Assembly: GCF_037042905.1 (NCBI RefSeq)
Contig: NC_087254.1
Coordinates: forward strand, 12,881,103-12,945,102
Source of the DNA: Lytechinus pictus
Taxonomy: Eukaryota > Echinodermata > Echinoidea > Temnopleuroida > Toxopneustidae
Reading direction: 5' to 3'
Length of the DNA: 64,000 nucleotides
Positions 48,803 to 59,355 of this stretch are shown here, in pieces. The position numbers were made by a program, and so were the translations under genes. The notes beneath the pieces were generated by a model. That model saw nothing but the letters and a program-made list of their open reading frames with translations. It searched no databases and had not been told where the DNA came from. The number at the start of each line of letters is the position of its first letter. Position 1 is the first letter of the stretch.

Positions 48803-49258
48803 ACTTTTATATTCATGCACTTTGTTAATACGCTCTGGCCGAGTAATGAGTAATAAATAATTGTCATAGAGCGGCGGACTCTTTTTTATTTATTTATTTT
48901 ATTTTTTTTGTATTCTTTACACAATCGTCACATTTTTGGCATTACTTTGTTATAATCAATTTACTTACCTGTCCTCTCCTCATTAAGACCGATTTTTTTT
49001 CTGGATCCTGCAGACTTAACAAGCTTTGCTTTTTTATGCAGGTTCCCTCATATTTCACTCTTTTAAATTGTCTTTAATTCAAAATCGCTATTTTGTCTAA
49101 TTTGAATTAATTGTTATGCCTTGTCTGATTTGTATTCTCATAAGTTTTCTGATATTGTTTCATAATTTTGTTTGTACTTGTGAAATATGTGAAATAAAAT
49201 CAAATAAAAAAAAATCAAATCAAATTATCATCATTATTATTATTATTACCATTATTTT

Positions 49259-49297
49259 TATTTAAATTATTACTATCATTAGCATCATCATCATTAT
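49259..49297 (+). repeat. Right 39-bp target-site duplication of the full-length retrotransposon
   Basis: Identical to 41154-41192. It is embedded in an ATT/ATC/AGT microsatellite (49226-49345). Confidence 0.75.
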
Positions 49298-50577
49298 CAT
49301 TATTATTATTATTAGTAGTAGTATTAGTAGTAGTAGTATATAGTATTATTAATATTATGCATGAGTAGTATTCTGATAATTGTTTTCATTGGAATTATTA
49401 CTATTATGGTTAAGAGATAAAACAAGATATATTTCACTGATATATTCAAATGGTCCAATTCCAATTCTTGTTTGAAATAAAATTTCCAACTGGTCAAAAC
49501 TGATTACGTGAATTATCTCATTAGCATATTTTCACTTTTAACGAAAAATCATGATGTTCACAAGCCATAGAGATGTCAATATAATCTTTTTCTATTGTTA
49601 CAATATCTGCATGTTTATGAGATTTGAGGAGCATAGCATGTAATGATCCTGCCAAAAGAGGGCGCTAGAAACGTTTAGTACAAAATGGTACTCTACAGAA
49701 ACTGTGTAATTTTGTTTTATGTATGACTCATAATATAACTTGAAACATGATGGCAGCGGTGAAAAGTTACATATTTCCGTAGAGCAGTTACTATTCTCTC
49801 TCTGGACTCTATTATGCATCTGAAAACTGTGATTTGACCTGGATTTCGCCAGCTTTCTGAGAGTAATTCCGGCATGTGTCCCACATATGTAAGTCTGTGT
49901 ACTTTTTTCTACATTCAGTATACCCAGTTGTTGTGTGTCCGGACAGGTTGTGTGTCCGGACGATCAATTTTAGAAAGTCATTTGGAAAAAATTACAAGCG
50001 AAGTTTCATCAAATTTTAGTACAAAATTTTAGAAAATATTATAGAGAACAAAATAGAAGATGATTACAACTATTGAATTCATATTTTTAGTGTAATCTTA
50101 AGACAAAAAAGAAGGCTTCAAAAATATAAAGTGTCCGGACACCCGATCCCCCATCCTACCCGGTATAGTGAGTGATTAATTGTATTAGTATTACCGACGC
50201 CGACGGCCGACCGGCCTTGTATTACCGAACGTGCGCATCGTAGCGTCAGAAAATAATTTCATATGCTCAAAACTTTGCAGCATTCTTCCAAGGGGAACTT
50301 GAATAGAAAGATGATGAAAAATGGTAAAAACACATTTTCAAAGTATCAATATTCTATTTCTAAAAATAATAAAATACGGTAAAAATGGCTCATCAGACAT
50401 CAGTAATTTTGTTGTTTTCTCAACTTTTCCCCACCCAAGGGTTCATTATTACATGCCGCCGCGCACAGAAAAATCAAGCCATAGAAGTCGTGTGTTGTGG
50501 ACCCAAGAAGTGAGATCCCAGCACGCCGCGACCTACTAGTTAGAAATCCACTGCCAAACGCGGTTCGTGGTGCGAGG
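49298..50577. other. Non-coding, unassigned
   Basis: It starts in a trinucleotide microsatellite (TTATTATTAGTAGTAGTAT, to about 49345). A short direct repeat GTTGTGTGTCCGGACA/GTTGTGTGTCCGGACG lies at 49931-49963. No gene is recognised. Confidence 0.4.
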
Positions 50578-50875
50578 TTAGTATACTAATACTTAGACAG
50601 CTGGCAGCCGTCTGTTTCGAGGAGTTTTTTAACATTTTTTTATTTTTTAAATTTCTCCTCATACACAGACGGCTCGCTATCGTGCAGCCACCATTAGGGG
50701 ACTTACAATGCAAAATCCCCCCATCGGGGCTCTTCAATTTTTGTCTTTAATGAATCAAACTTTTGAAAATTAATGCGACCGAAATGCAAATTAATATTCC
50801 CTCTTGGCATTAATTGCCAAAAAAACGGGGAAAATCAAGTTAAAAGGAACAAAAACAGTGACTTACCTCGGCTGT
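50578..50875 (-). repeat. Duplicated block R1, copy 1, with stem-loop and splice-donor-like end
   Basis: It shares about 290 bp with 51424-51713. Inside is a stem, AGCCGTCTGT (50606-50615) with ACAGACGGCT (50665-50674) plus GAGGAG with CTCCTC, around an AT-rich loop. On the minus strand the edge reads GCGACAGCCGAG|GTAAGTCACTG with the boundary at 50867, a consensus 5' splice site. It may be a first exon with its promoter on the minus strand, but no coding frame supports it. Confidence 0.4.
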
Positions 50876-50960
50876 CGCACAACTTCACTGCCCTGTTTTA
50901 TCCGAACTTAATACACATAAACATATGGCCATTGAGTCCCCTGTACAGATCGCGCTAGAA

Positions 50961-51031
50961 CTTCGGTCTCTGTATTTGGTGAGTGAAGCCAACGGAGTTC
51001 AGCTGAACAACCAACATGACAGAGACCGAAG
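50961..51031. repeat. Inverted-repeat block R2, copy 1
   Basis: CTTCGGTCTCTGT (50961-50973) and ACAGAGACCGAAG (51019-51031) are exactly complementary. The inner part contains the palindrome GTTCAGCTGAAC. A plus-strand donor-like GTATTTG|GTGAGTGAAG is included. Copy 2 is at 52300-52370 with one arm mismatch. Confidence 0.6.
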
Positions 51032-51423
51032 CTTTTGGTCTAACTAATACTAACCTCGCAATACGTGTGAGTGCTTTTCCCATAGAAAATTAGAAAACAC
51101 ACGTTCGGTAATACGATACCTTTTTCAAGTGGCCAAAATATTTCACATGCGAAGAGGGGTCCGATTGGAAGCTAATATTGTAAAAAGGAAAAACGATTTC
51201 TACAAAATTTTTACATATTTATATTTTGTAGGTAATTGTGTATTTATGAATTATGGTGAAAGTTTGGTGAATTTTATGAGAATAATGTGTTTGATATGAT
51301 TGAATTCATGAAAAGTGTTCGGTAATACGATCCACTACCATATAGGATGATGATATTTTTTGATATTTTGACTGATTGATAAGTGATATAGATCTAGATC
51401 TAACTTGTTACTTCTTCATCATG

Positions 51424-51713
51424 TGTAGACAGCTGGCAGCCGTCTGTTTCGAGGAGTTTTTCAACATTTTTTTATTTTTTTAATTTCTCCTCATACACAG
51501 ACGGCTCGCTAGCGTGTCGCCACCATTAGGGGAGGTACAATGCAAATTCCCCCCGACAGGGCTCATTGATTTTTGTCTTTATTTCATAAATATATATGAA
51601 AATGAATGGACAAATATGCGAATTAATATTCCCTCTTGGCATTAATTGCCAAAAACGAGGGAAAAAATAAAGTTAAAAGGAAAAAAAACAGCGACTTACC
51701 TCGGCTGTCGTGT
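51424..51713 (-). repeat. Duplicated block R1, copy 2
   Basis: It repeats the block at 50578-50875, including the stem (51438-51447 with 51497-51506) and the minus-strand donor CGACAGCCGAG|GTAAGTCGC with the boundary at 51700. Stem positions are conserved while the loop and the flanks vary. Confidence 0.5.
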
Positions 51714-52299
51714 AGCTCCTAGTTCACTCGTTCATCCAAAGTCGATATAACACACAAACATATGCCGTTGGAAGAACTTCCGGGTCAACTGCGTATCAAA
51801 ACCATTGGCCAATCAGATCATCTCTTTTACGTCGGGTTTATGCAGAATACTAAAATTCTAGATGTTTTTTTTCCCTTTTCCTTTATCTCTTTCTCTTTCT
51901 CTTTCGTTTTCTCTCTTTTTTTTTTACTGTTCTTTTTATTTTTTATTTCCCCTTTTTTCTTTTGTTTCTTTAACTGCTCCTTTCTTTTCCCCTTCTGTAA
52001 TTATAATGTGTGACGTAAAGGTCATGGGGCGGAGTCTGACTTTCGTCGGCCACTTTTTCATGAATTATTCATTACCAAGATGGCTGCCCACTAGTCCGAG
52101 TCGCAAGTGTCAACTTTCAGAGTTAATCCCCTGATTGCCAGTTTCAAAGCGGGAATTTAGGGTAAGAAACTGTCGTTACTTATACATTTTCAGCTATAGG
52201 TGCATATGTATGAACTTTTGGTGGAAAATATCGCGGTATCGAGGAGAAAAACAAGAAATTAGCGGTGGCCATTGAGCCCCTGTACAGACGACGGTTTAA
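51714..52299. other. Non-coding, pyrimidine-rich tract
   Basis: A TTTCTTTTCC-type tract (51860-51990) gives long low-complexity open frames. 52010-52190 (GTGACGTAAAGGTCATGGG, CATTACCAAGATGGCTGCCCAC) contains a CRE-like TGACGTAA and a YY1-like AAGATGGC, so promoter function is possible. No coding exon was identified. Confidence 0.35.
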
Positions 52300-52370
52300 C
52301 TTCGGTCTATGTATTTGGTGAGTGGAGCCAACGTAGTTCAGCGGAACAACCAACATAACAGAGACCGAAG
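52300..52370. repeat. Inverted-repeat block R2, copy 2
   Basis: CTTCGGTCTATGT with ACAGAGACCGAAG (one mismatch to full complementarity), the same internal spacing as copy 1 at 50961-51031. It is preceded, as there, by CCATTGAG and CCCTGTACAGA. Confidence 0.6.
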
Positions 52371-52639
52371 CTTTTGGTCTATTCATCATGGAGCCTTGAA
52401 TAGCCAGGCGGCTTCTAGAGAGTAAAAATCATTTACTAACATAAGGTTACTCTCATACGAAGCCAGGGCTTCTATCTCATAGACCCACACAAAGGAAGCC
52501 AAAAACAGAATTAACCTGAAACTTTCACCCTCGAGATTTCTACTTTCCTTCTAAAAGATCTAGCTCTAAATCATGTACATGGGATAAAACTTCATTTCCG
52601 ACATTTCTACGCTCTCGTTGTTATTTTTAAACAAGAATT

Positions 52640-53119
52640 CATCAAAAAAAAAGAAAAAATATTGTGAAAATGTACAAAGAAGGGCCACTAAGTTGGTACC
52701 TGAAGTAAAGAACCTTCCATATGAACAAAGATTGATTCAACTAAAACTTCCTACATTAGCATATCGCCGTGCGCAAGGAGATATGATCGAAACATACAAG
52801 TTATTTCACAGGTATGACCAAGAGGTAGTGCCAGATTTGGGCCAGGTGCATGGGCCTACCAGAGGTCATGATAAGAAATTGTATATTCCGAGGTCAGTAA
52901 CTGAGAAACATAAGAATTCTTTTTACATAAGAATGAGGAAACCTTGGAATAGCCTAAGTAATGAATTAGTAAATGCACCCAGTGTCCACAGCTTCTAGAA
53001 TGGACTGGATAAGTATTGGAAATGTGAACCTGTGAAGTACAAGTTTGACGCTGACCCACCAGGACATGATCCGGCCAACCTAAAGAGGAGACAGAATTTG
53101 GAACTGAATATAGAGTCTT
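52640..53119 (+). pseudogene. CR1-like retrotransposon ORF2, C-terminal fragment
   Basis: The frame reads VQRRATKLVPEVKNLPYEQR, LPTLAYRRAQGDMIETYKLF, HDKKLYIPRSVTEKHKNSFY and MRKPWNSLSNELVNAPSVHS. After a TAG at 52996-52998 it continues in frame NGLDKYWKCE to ELNIES and a stop at about 53119. This is the standard C-terminus of CR1-type ORF2 (RRAxKLVP, LPxLxYRRxRGDMI, WNSL). It is 5'-truncated and dead. Another end of the same type lies at 63367-63567. Confidence 0.85.
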
Positions 53120-53795
53120 AGACTGCATTCAGAAGCATCCATAAGTTTTAAGTTTTTTAAGAAAAGACGGAAGAGACTTGCCCGATGTTTACTCCGCCAT
53201 CTTGTTTCTTATTGTACTTCCCCAACGTTACGGACGCGAGCGTTGCGTAACGTTGGGGAACTGTTAAGTAAGCGGTGCGCCATCTTACTTTTAGCAAAGT
53301 TTAGAAAATCACGTCGCGAGATGGCGCTCTTCAATAATCACCTGATTATCACGAGAGCTGCAGGCCCGGATTTAGAAGGTGACTTTGAACCACGATATGT
53401 AAATCAGGGACGCTCCCTAAGCTAGGGCGTGTCGATTTTTGAATTGTCGAAGTCATAACGAATCGATAGATATGAAATTAATCAATACTTGATGTGTAAT
53501 TAGTAAAACAAAGCCCTCTTCCCCGGCCCCGGGCATCGCACATCCATCTGAGACACGGAGGTGCTCTTGTATATTTTAGGTATCATTTTATCACTTCAAA
53601 ACATGATATCATAAAAAAATTCTGCAACTTATCCCATCCTAATCTTTTGGTTTTTCATATTATTTAGGTCATTAGTCACAATATATTCATTTACATTTAC
53701 AAGTGTTAATTTCAAATTTTTCTGTTATTGAGCTTTGAATACAGCCTTGTTTGTAGGTCCCCTTAGTGTGTGTGTGCGTGTCACTGTGAGTGGGC
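53120..53795. other. Region upstream of the RAG1-like gene
   Basis: It includes a hairpin at 53220-53258 (CCCCAACGTTAC / GTAACGTTGGGG, 15-base CpG-rich loop). A TG-rich GTGTGTGTGTGCGTG tract lies just before the start codon at 53796. No terminal inverted repeat paired with the downstream side was found by eye. Confidence 0.4.
53220..53258. repeat. Perfect 12-bp hairpin with CpG loop
   Basis: CCCCAACGTTAC (53220-53231) is the exact complement of GTAACGTTGGGG (53247-53258), around GGACGCGAGCGTTGC. It might be a remnant TIR junction or a regulatory hairpin. An ACGTAACG palindrome also occurs near 63262-63277. Confidence 0.6.
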
Positions 53796-54277
53796 ATGGA
53801 CCAACACACCCAAATTCTCACAGAATTATGCCGGTTTTGCGGTGTAAAGATTCAGCGTAAAGCAAAGAAGTATCCTGTAATGAATTCTGAAAAAATTAAC
53901 CAGATAATCAAAACAAACATTGAAAATGATGAAGAAGATGTACACCCCCCTGCATGTGTCAAAAATGCAGGTGTGCCATAATCATCAATCAAAAAGAAAT
54001 AAAATCTGTGGAGTGGATTAAGCACAGCAGGACAGAATGCAAACTCTGCCACAAAATTTCTGAAATAAGAGCAGGATGCTTTGGAAAACCTCCAAAACTA
54101 AAAAGGATGGGTAATGTGAGAGAAACAAATGACATCCAACCACCACCTCAAAATATCCCATCAAACATAGCGATGCACGACCATAATTATACGTGTACCA
54201 ATCAAAACATCAGTGCAAACTTAACAAAACAAGAGCGAGAAAAAAAATCGCTTATGAAGCTATTAAAGAAAAAATGA
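53796..54277 (+). other. Exon 1: RAG1 N-terminal-like cysteine/histidine module
   Basis: Frame one reads MDQHTQILTELCRFCG, then KKYPVMNS and NDEEDVHPP. A one-base slip in the C-run at about 53946-53951 leads to a second frame with MCQKCRCAII, VEWIKHSRTECKLCHK and an acidic/basic tail to 54277. The series CxxC, YPV, HPP..CxxC, EW..H....CxxC follows the RAG1 N-terminal region outside the RING (known there as CRxCG...YPV...HP..FCxxC...EW.PH...CxxC). The match is by eye and covers about 110 residues. A later stop (TGA at 54275) lies before the next exon, so either a splice donor upstream of it is used or another lesion exists. Confidence 0.7.
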
Positions 54278-57200
54278 CTTATAGTAGACTCCACATTATT
54301 TTATTATGTAAGTGTAACGTGATAAATACACATACTGTAGCACAATTATTAATATTTATGGTAGAAATTAATTGATAAATATTCTAAAAGCAAGTTTTGA
54401 AATTGCATTTACTTATCAGCATTTTTACTTTGAATACATTATTATTGGCATATTTCATATCTTTTTTTTAAAGTACATAAATGCATTTAAATTTATTATA
54501 CTGCATTAAGAAATATTCATCTAAAAAAATTAAAAATATAATGGATAGACTCGAGGCTCATTGAGGTGCCCTTTTTCAAGCAGTATCATATGCCAACGGG
54601 GGGGGGGGGGGTGTTTTGTGTGCTACCAGGGGAGGGGACATATCTCTCATTCTATCTTATATGCAGGGGCTGCGAAAGTGGGGGGGAGCTACAAAAAGTA
54701 AAAATGACCATATGATTGTGATTTTTTTGCATGGTCAGCCCCCCTACTTTGTAAACCGTTCCGCGGCTCCTGATATGGGGGGGGGGGGGGGGTCTCATTC
54801 TCTCCTGGATATTGAACACTTAGTGGAAACATTTGTTGAATAGATAATTAGATATAGGTTTTAGTATTTTAACCCCCTCTTCTGATTGCAGATTGATTGA
54901 GGGTAAAAAGAATAGTATGTCAGATAATATTTTGAAGGGAAAATAAGAACTTATTTTGGTACAAAAAATGATAAATTACACATATGAAGCATGCCCATCA
55001 AATTTAACAAAAAATGTATTTTGCAATTAAAAAAAAAATCACATTTTGTCACCTTTGATTGTTAAAATCATACTAAATATCGTTAAAACACATTAGTTGG
55101 CAGCTTTGAAACATTGGCATATATGTAGACCTATATTGATATTCAAATCAAGAAAAATAAACTTTCAGAAAGTAAATTGAACTGTTATTCTTTCTGTCTG
55201 TTACTTTTCTTTAATAAATTCATCTTAGAAAATTTGTGTCAAGCAAGTTCCCAATGCAGCTAAACAAGATGTCTGCTCCAAGACACGTAGAAAGAGACAA
55301 AAAGCTGTCTCAAATATCGAAGAGGCTCTCCAGTTAGCCCCCCAAACATACGAAACTCCACAACTGTACCTAACAGCAGAGGACATGCTTGACCCAAAGG
55401 CGATGATGGCAATGTCTTGGACCAAAATGAGAAAGCTGAAACAGTAAGTGATTTATTGACAAATATTTTTGCAATTATTAAACAGTAACTCATCAGACTT
55501 TACCTCAATAGGAAATATAGAAACAGACGTGAAAATTAATGTTTTATCAATTTTTTCCTAACATACCTAAATGACAAAATTATATATATTTTGCAGGTGG
55601 CTGCTGAACAGAGGAATAACAACTGGGGGAGACAAAGCAACAAGAAAGATTTTGGACGGCATCATAGATGGGATGTTGCAAGGGAACATGCTGCCATTGC
55701 AGAGCTTCAATGAAATAGAGAAGGCCTACAAATTTGTAGAGAGACCGGTGGTAACAGTGCACAGTGTAACATCGACTGTAATACAGCTGTTGGAGCAATA
55801 CTATGAGTAAGTCATGAAGACCGAGAAAAGATGAATATAAATGAAAGAAAAATCTAAAAGAGATTGATTCAAGAAAACATTTTCAGATCATGGCCTATAA
55901 TGAAGTATACATTTACAATGTCTTCAGCAAATTTCTTTTAAAGGCCATTTTACATTTCAGTGTAAAATGATGAAAGTAATTATCCTATTTATTTTTGTTT
56001 GTTTGTAGACTTAGTGATGAGCTAATTCAACTGGACAACGTACCAAGAGATGAAGTCTGGGTCAAGCTAGGTGGAGACAAGGGAGGGGACACCTTCAAAA
56101 TGATGATTCAGATTGCGAGTGTCAGGTCTCCTAACTGCCTTCGCAACACTCAAGTGGTTGCACTCTATCCTGGACAGGACTCTGCCTACAATCTGGAAGT
56201 GACAATGCAAGAGATGGCTGCAGATGTTGACATTCTTTAAACCACCACATGGAGGTATATCTGGAATTGATATTTACAGACTAATGTGAAAAATAAAAAC
56301 CCATAAATAGTACACAAGCAAACAATGTTTGATGATTGGCTTATGTTATAAATTATATATCACATTTCACTGTATTAACTCCATCATCCTTTTTGTTTCT
56401 TTCCAAACACAGAGAGAAGAAAATACGCCTGTTTTTCTTTGGGGACTATGAGTTCTTGTGCAAAGCATATGGCATATCAGGTGCAAGTGGTATGTATTAT
56501 CTTCTTTTACTGCTCTTTGTTCAATAATTTCTTGTTATATTATATCATACAAGTATGATTTATTGATTAGTTTTAAGTAATTTCAACAGTTTGTTTCACA
56601 CTTCATCCTCATTAGGGCGACATTGCTGCTTGTTTTGCACAGCAACAAAGGCAGACATCGCAAAACCACTGTCAGAGAGAGACACTCAACAGAGGGATCT
56701 TGAGACCATGGCAGAAGACCTTGAAAAGTTCAAGATAAAAAATGTCCCGAAGGAGTGTAACAACCTAGTCAGGCAGCCACCCTTCAGAATTCCATTGAAT
56801 CAGGTTAGTTGAACAAAAAAGTCTGTAATATTGCATAGGAATAAGCTATAACAAAAAAGCCCTGCAAAAGGAGATACCCAAAATGAAATTTGAATTAAAT
56901 TAATTAGATGATATCAGTACTTATAAGAAACAGTTGTTTTTAATTATTACTTGCCTTTCTTTTTAGATCTGCCCACCTGGACTTCACCTCTCTCTGGGCA
57001 TTTTTCTCAAGCATTTTAATGCTCTGGAACATCAATGCCATGCACTTGACCTAGAGGCAGCCTCCATCCTAGCCAGTAAGGAACGGTGATGATGCCTTTA
57101 GCAGGTTCATAACAAAGAAGCAGCTTACGAAGAAGATCAGTGAGTTGGAAGAAGAGCAGAAAGACCTACTCGACCAACATCTGTATATGTCACTCTTATA

Positions 57201-58509
57201 TCCCGATTCACAACCGGTTGCCCTTCTTCAAGAAATTGCACAAGAAAATAGAACAGAGATAAAGAAACTGGTGAGCTTTATTTCAATTCAATAATTAATC
57301 AAGTTTACAAGTAATCAGAAGGTAAAGCACTCAAATAATCACCAACATATTTTTTACACATTTTTTTGAAAGTTCAAACTTGTGATTCTTATATATTTTC
57401 AGGAGACTGAGGTAAGCAAAATACCAGAGATGACCGAAGGACAGGGACCCATTGTGAAGGCTTTGGATGGCGTACTCTAAAACCATACATGTGAAAGGCA
57501 GGCGTACCACAGCAGAAGTAGGCAATCATGTTCACAAATGCCTAAAGGTACTAATGATTGCTTTAATTGCTTTCTTGTAAGGGAAAATATGCACACTGCT
57601 CTATTCTACTTAATGTCTGATGTTTTATGTTGTTCAAAATAAAGTAAAAATGCATGCTCTTCATCAGTAGCCAGGGCATAAACACTCTTACCTGAATGAA
57701 AATCTGTTTCTAAAAACAAGCAAACCATGAATTATTAAATTGTACATTTCAATAATAATGTTTGCTTGCTCCTGGCTAGACAGATTGTTTTCTTACCACT
57801 GCACGTTCGTGGTTGACAGAATATGGTTTCTGATCACTCCTGATTCTGCATGACTGCTGTAGATGTATGAATAAGAAAAGAGAGTATACATCAACCAAGT
57901 GCTCTTTATTATCTTCTCAGGAGGAGAATATTGACAAGATAACCAACATCATTATCGACAAAACCAATGAAGTGTGTCCTGTCCTGTGCGAGAAGGCCAA
58001 AATAACTGCCAAGAAGTATAACACATTGCTCAAATTGTATGGCTCATGCCACAATTTTCAACAGTGTCAGGGTTCTCACCATGGAAGAAATCAGCAAACT
58101 TAGTGAGTGGAAAAACTATTTTTCAATTTTATCTGTAAAATTCATCAAACATTTCAAGGACAGATTACAGTATTTGCATTCTTTTGCAGATATCCAAATT
58201 TTTCTTACATTTTTTGCTTGCCTTTTTTTTTTAATTACAGACACATCAATCAAGGATTACATGAGCTTCTTCAGGGCCAATTTCCAGGACACAATCACCC
58301 CAAAGATGCACATCCTGGAGGATCATGTGATGCCCTGGTCCCAGCGTTGGCGAGTTGGACTTGGACTTCTTGGCGAGCAGGGCGGAGAGGGAATGCATGT
58401 CCACCTGAACAACTTACGTGGCTTCACTGATGAGCTCACAATGCACATGCAATCAGTGAAGTCACAGTGGGCATATTCTAACCCACTTGCCTATCATAAA
58501 AATAAATAA
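53796..58509 (+). pseudogene. RAG1-related transposase gene (N-RAG-TP-like), ten exons, decayed
   Basis: Exons by splice sites and frame: 53796-about 54277, 55229-55443, 55597-55806, 56009-56254, 56413-56489, 56616-56803, 56967-57270, 57403-57547, 57921-58102 and 58241-58509. Motif order: an N-terminal RAG1-like zinc module; KLGGDKGGDTFK (D at 56076); RLFFFGDYEFL (D at 56444); CCLFC (56624-56638); a coiled helix region; KMHILEDHV (H-x4-H); GEQGGEGMH (E at 58375). The order and spacing recall the RAG1/Transib RNase H-like core (D600, D708, CxxC, HxxxxH, E962 in mouse RAG1, recalled). Lesions: frameshifts near 53948, 57087 and 58050, an in-frame TAA at 56238, and TAA plus further slips in exon 57403-57547. 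The exon 1 to 2 joint is not resolved. It could be a transposon copy or a dying host gene. Confidence 0.75.
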
Positions 58510-58565
58510 CACTCCTAGGTTCTTGTTTTAGCATTTTCTTATGATGCTGAGTGTATAACACTTAC

Positions 58566-58678
58566 CTCACCAGGATGAGTTCCAGTTAGATTTAGCCGTC
58601 TTCCATGAATTTCTGTTCTAGGCAAATTCAGTGCAGGTTCTGGCCTGTTGCATACTAAACTTTGGCCATACAAAATCT
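58566..58678 (-). other. Possible minus-strand exon, 37 codons
   Basis: On the minus strand TTTATTTTCCAG|AG precedes an open stretch that ends GGTGAG|GTAAGTG. The open frame reads ILYGQSLVCNRPEPALNLPR and on to HPGE. Both splice sites are near consensus and the frame is open, but the exon is short and I do not recognise the protein. It is convergent with the RAG1-like gene, 57 bp beyond its stop. Minus-strand donor-like sites at 60039, 62347 and 62623 could lie upstream of it in the same transcript. Chance remains quite possible. Confidence 0.25.
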
Positions 58679-59355
58679 CTGGAAAATAAACAAAAATGGT
58701 GGCAAGCAAAATTATGAATATACAGACAGTTTGTATTCATTGAAAAAATAGCAAAATACATAGAAATTCTCAGCACTCATTATGCTTTGTTTACTATAAG
58801 CATGCTTTTCAAAGTTTGTCAAACTTGGCAGATGACAGGTGATACAATCATGTATGTGAGAAAAAAAAAGTAAATAAAATTCCTGATCTGTGGTCAACAT
58901 GGTCAAATATTGTATCCAAATCAATATCAGAATTTGCATTTGTTTAATGTCATTGTGAAGTAATTTTGATTTAGAGTTGAAGTGCATGATATCAGTGAGA
59001 AAAACTGTGTGAGTTTGGTGGCGTGTGGGGTTAAAATTAAGCTTCCTTTCCCAAATGGATAACCTTGAAAAAGGGCCCTTACCCCCCCCCCCCTTAGGCC
59101 CCGTGCAGTGATTTGGGAAAGCGAGGAAGAAAGAGAGAGAAAAGGAGGGGAGGAGAGTAAATGAGCGATGTACACTATAACGAGTGGAGGTGGGTTTTTT
59201 TTAACAAGAATTTATTGAAAATTGCCCTGCCCCCCACCTTGCAAAGTGATCACTGTGTATTACTCAGGGGGGGGGGGGGAGAGGGTACTTGACCAAAAAA
59301 GTAGTATGTATGTGCCGCGGGCGAGACAAAAAATGGGGGCCTTGGAGCGGGCTTA
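58679..59355. other. Non-coding, unassigned, with G/C runs
   Basis: No gene recognised. A C-run lies at about 59082-59094 and a G-run at 59265-59279. The G-run is followed by GGTACTTGACC to GTATGTGCCGCGGGCG, a decayed dispersed repeat of the type also seen near 265-345 and 60250-60330. Confidence 0.35.

Larger units (their letters stand above)
41193..49258 (+). mobile_element. Near full-length non-LTR retrotransposon (Jockey/CR1-group)
   Basis: It is bounded by a 39-bp direct repeat. It has a 3.1-kb 5' region without long ORFs, one long ORF2 (44311-48802 including a nested element) and a 3' UTR that ends TATGTGAAATAAAATCAAAT plus a short (ATCAAA)n tail near 49196-49226. No ORF1 is visible; it is either absent or lost. 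Its 3' end resembles that of the truncated element at 27520-27551, so the two may be related lineages. The only obvious break in the coding part is the hAT-type insertion at 44429-45885. Confidence 0.8.

Noticed and set aside
53790-53795. GTG at 53790 as the start of the RAG1-like gene
   Set aside because: Animal genes start with ATG; the first in-frame ATG is at 53796.
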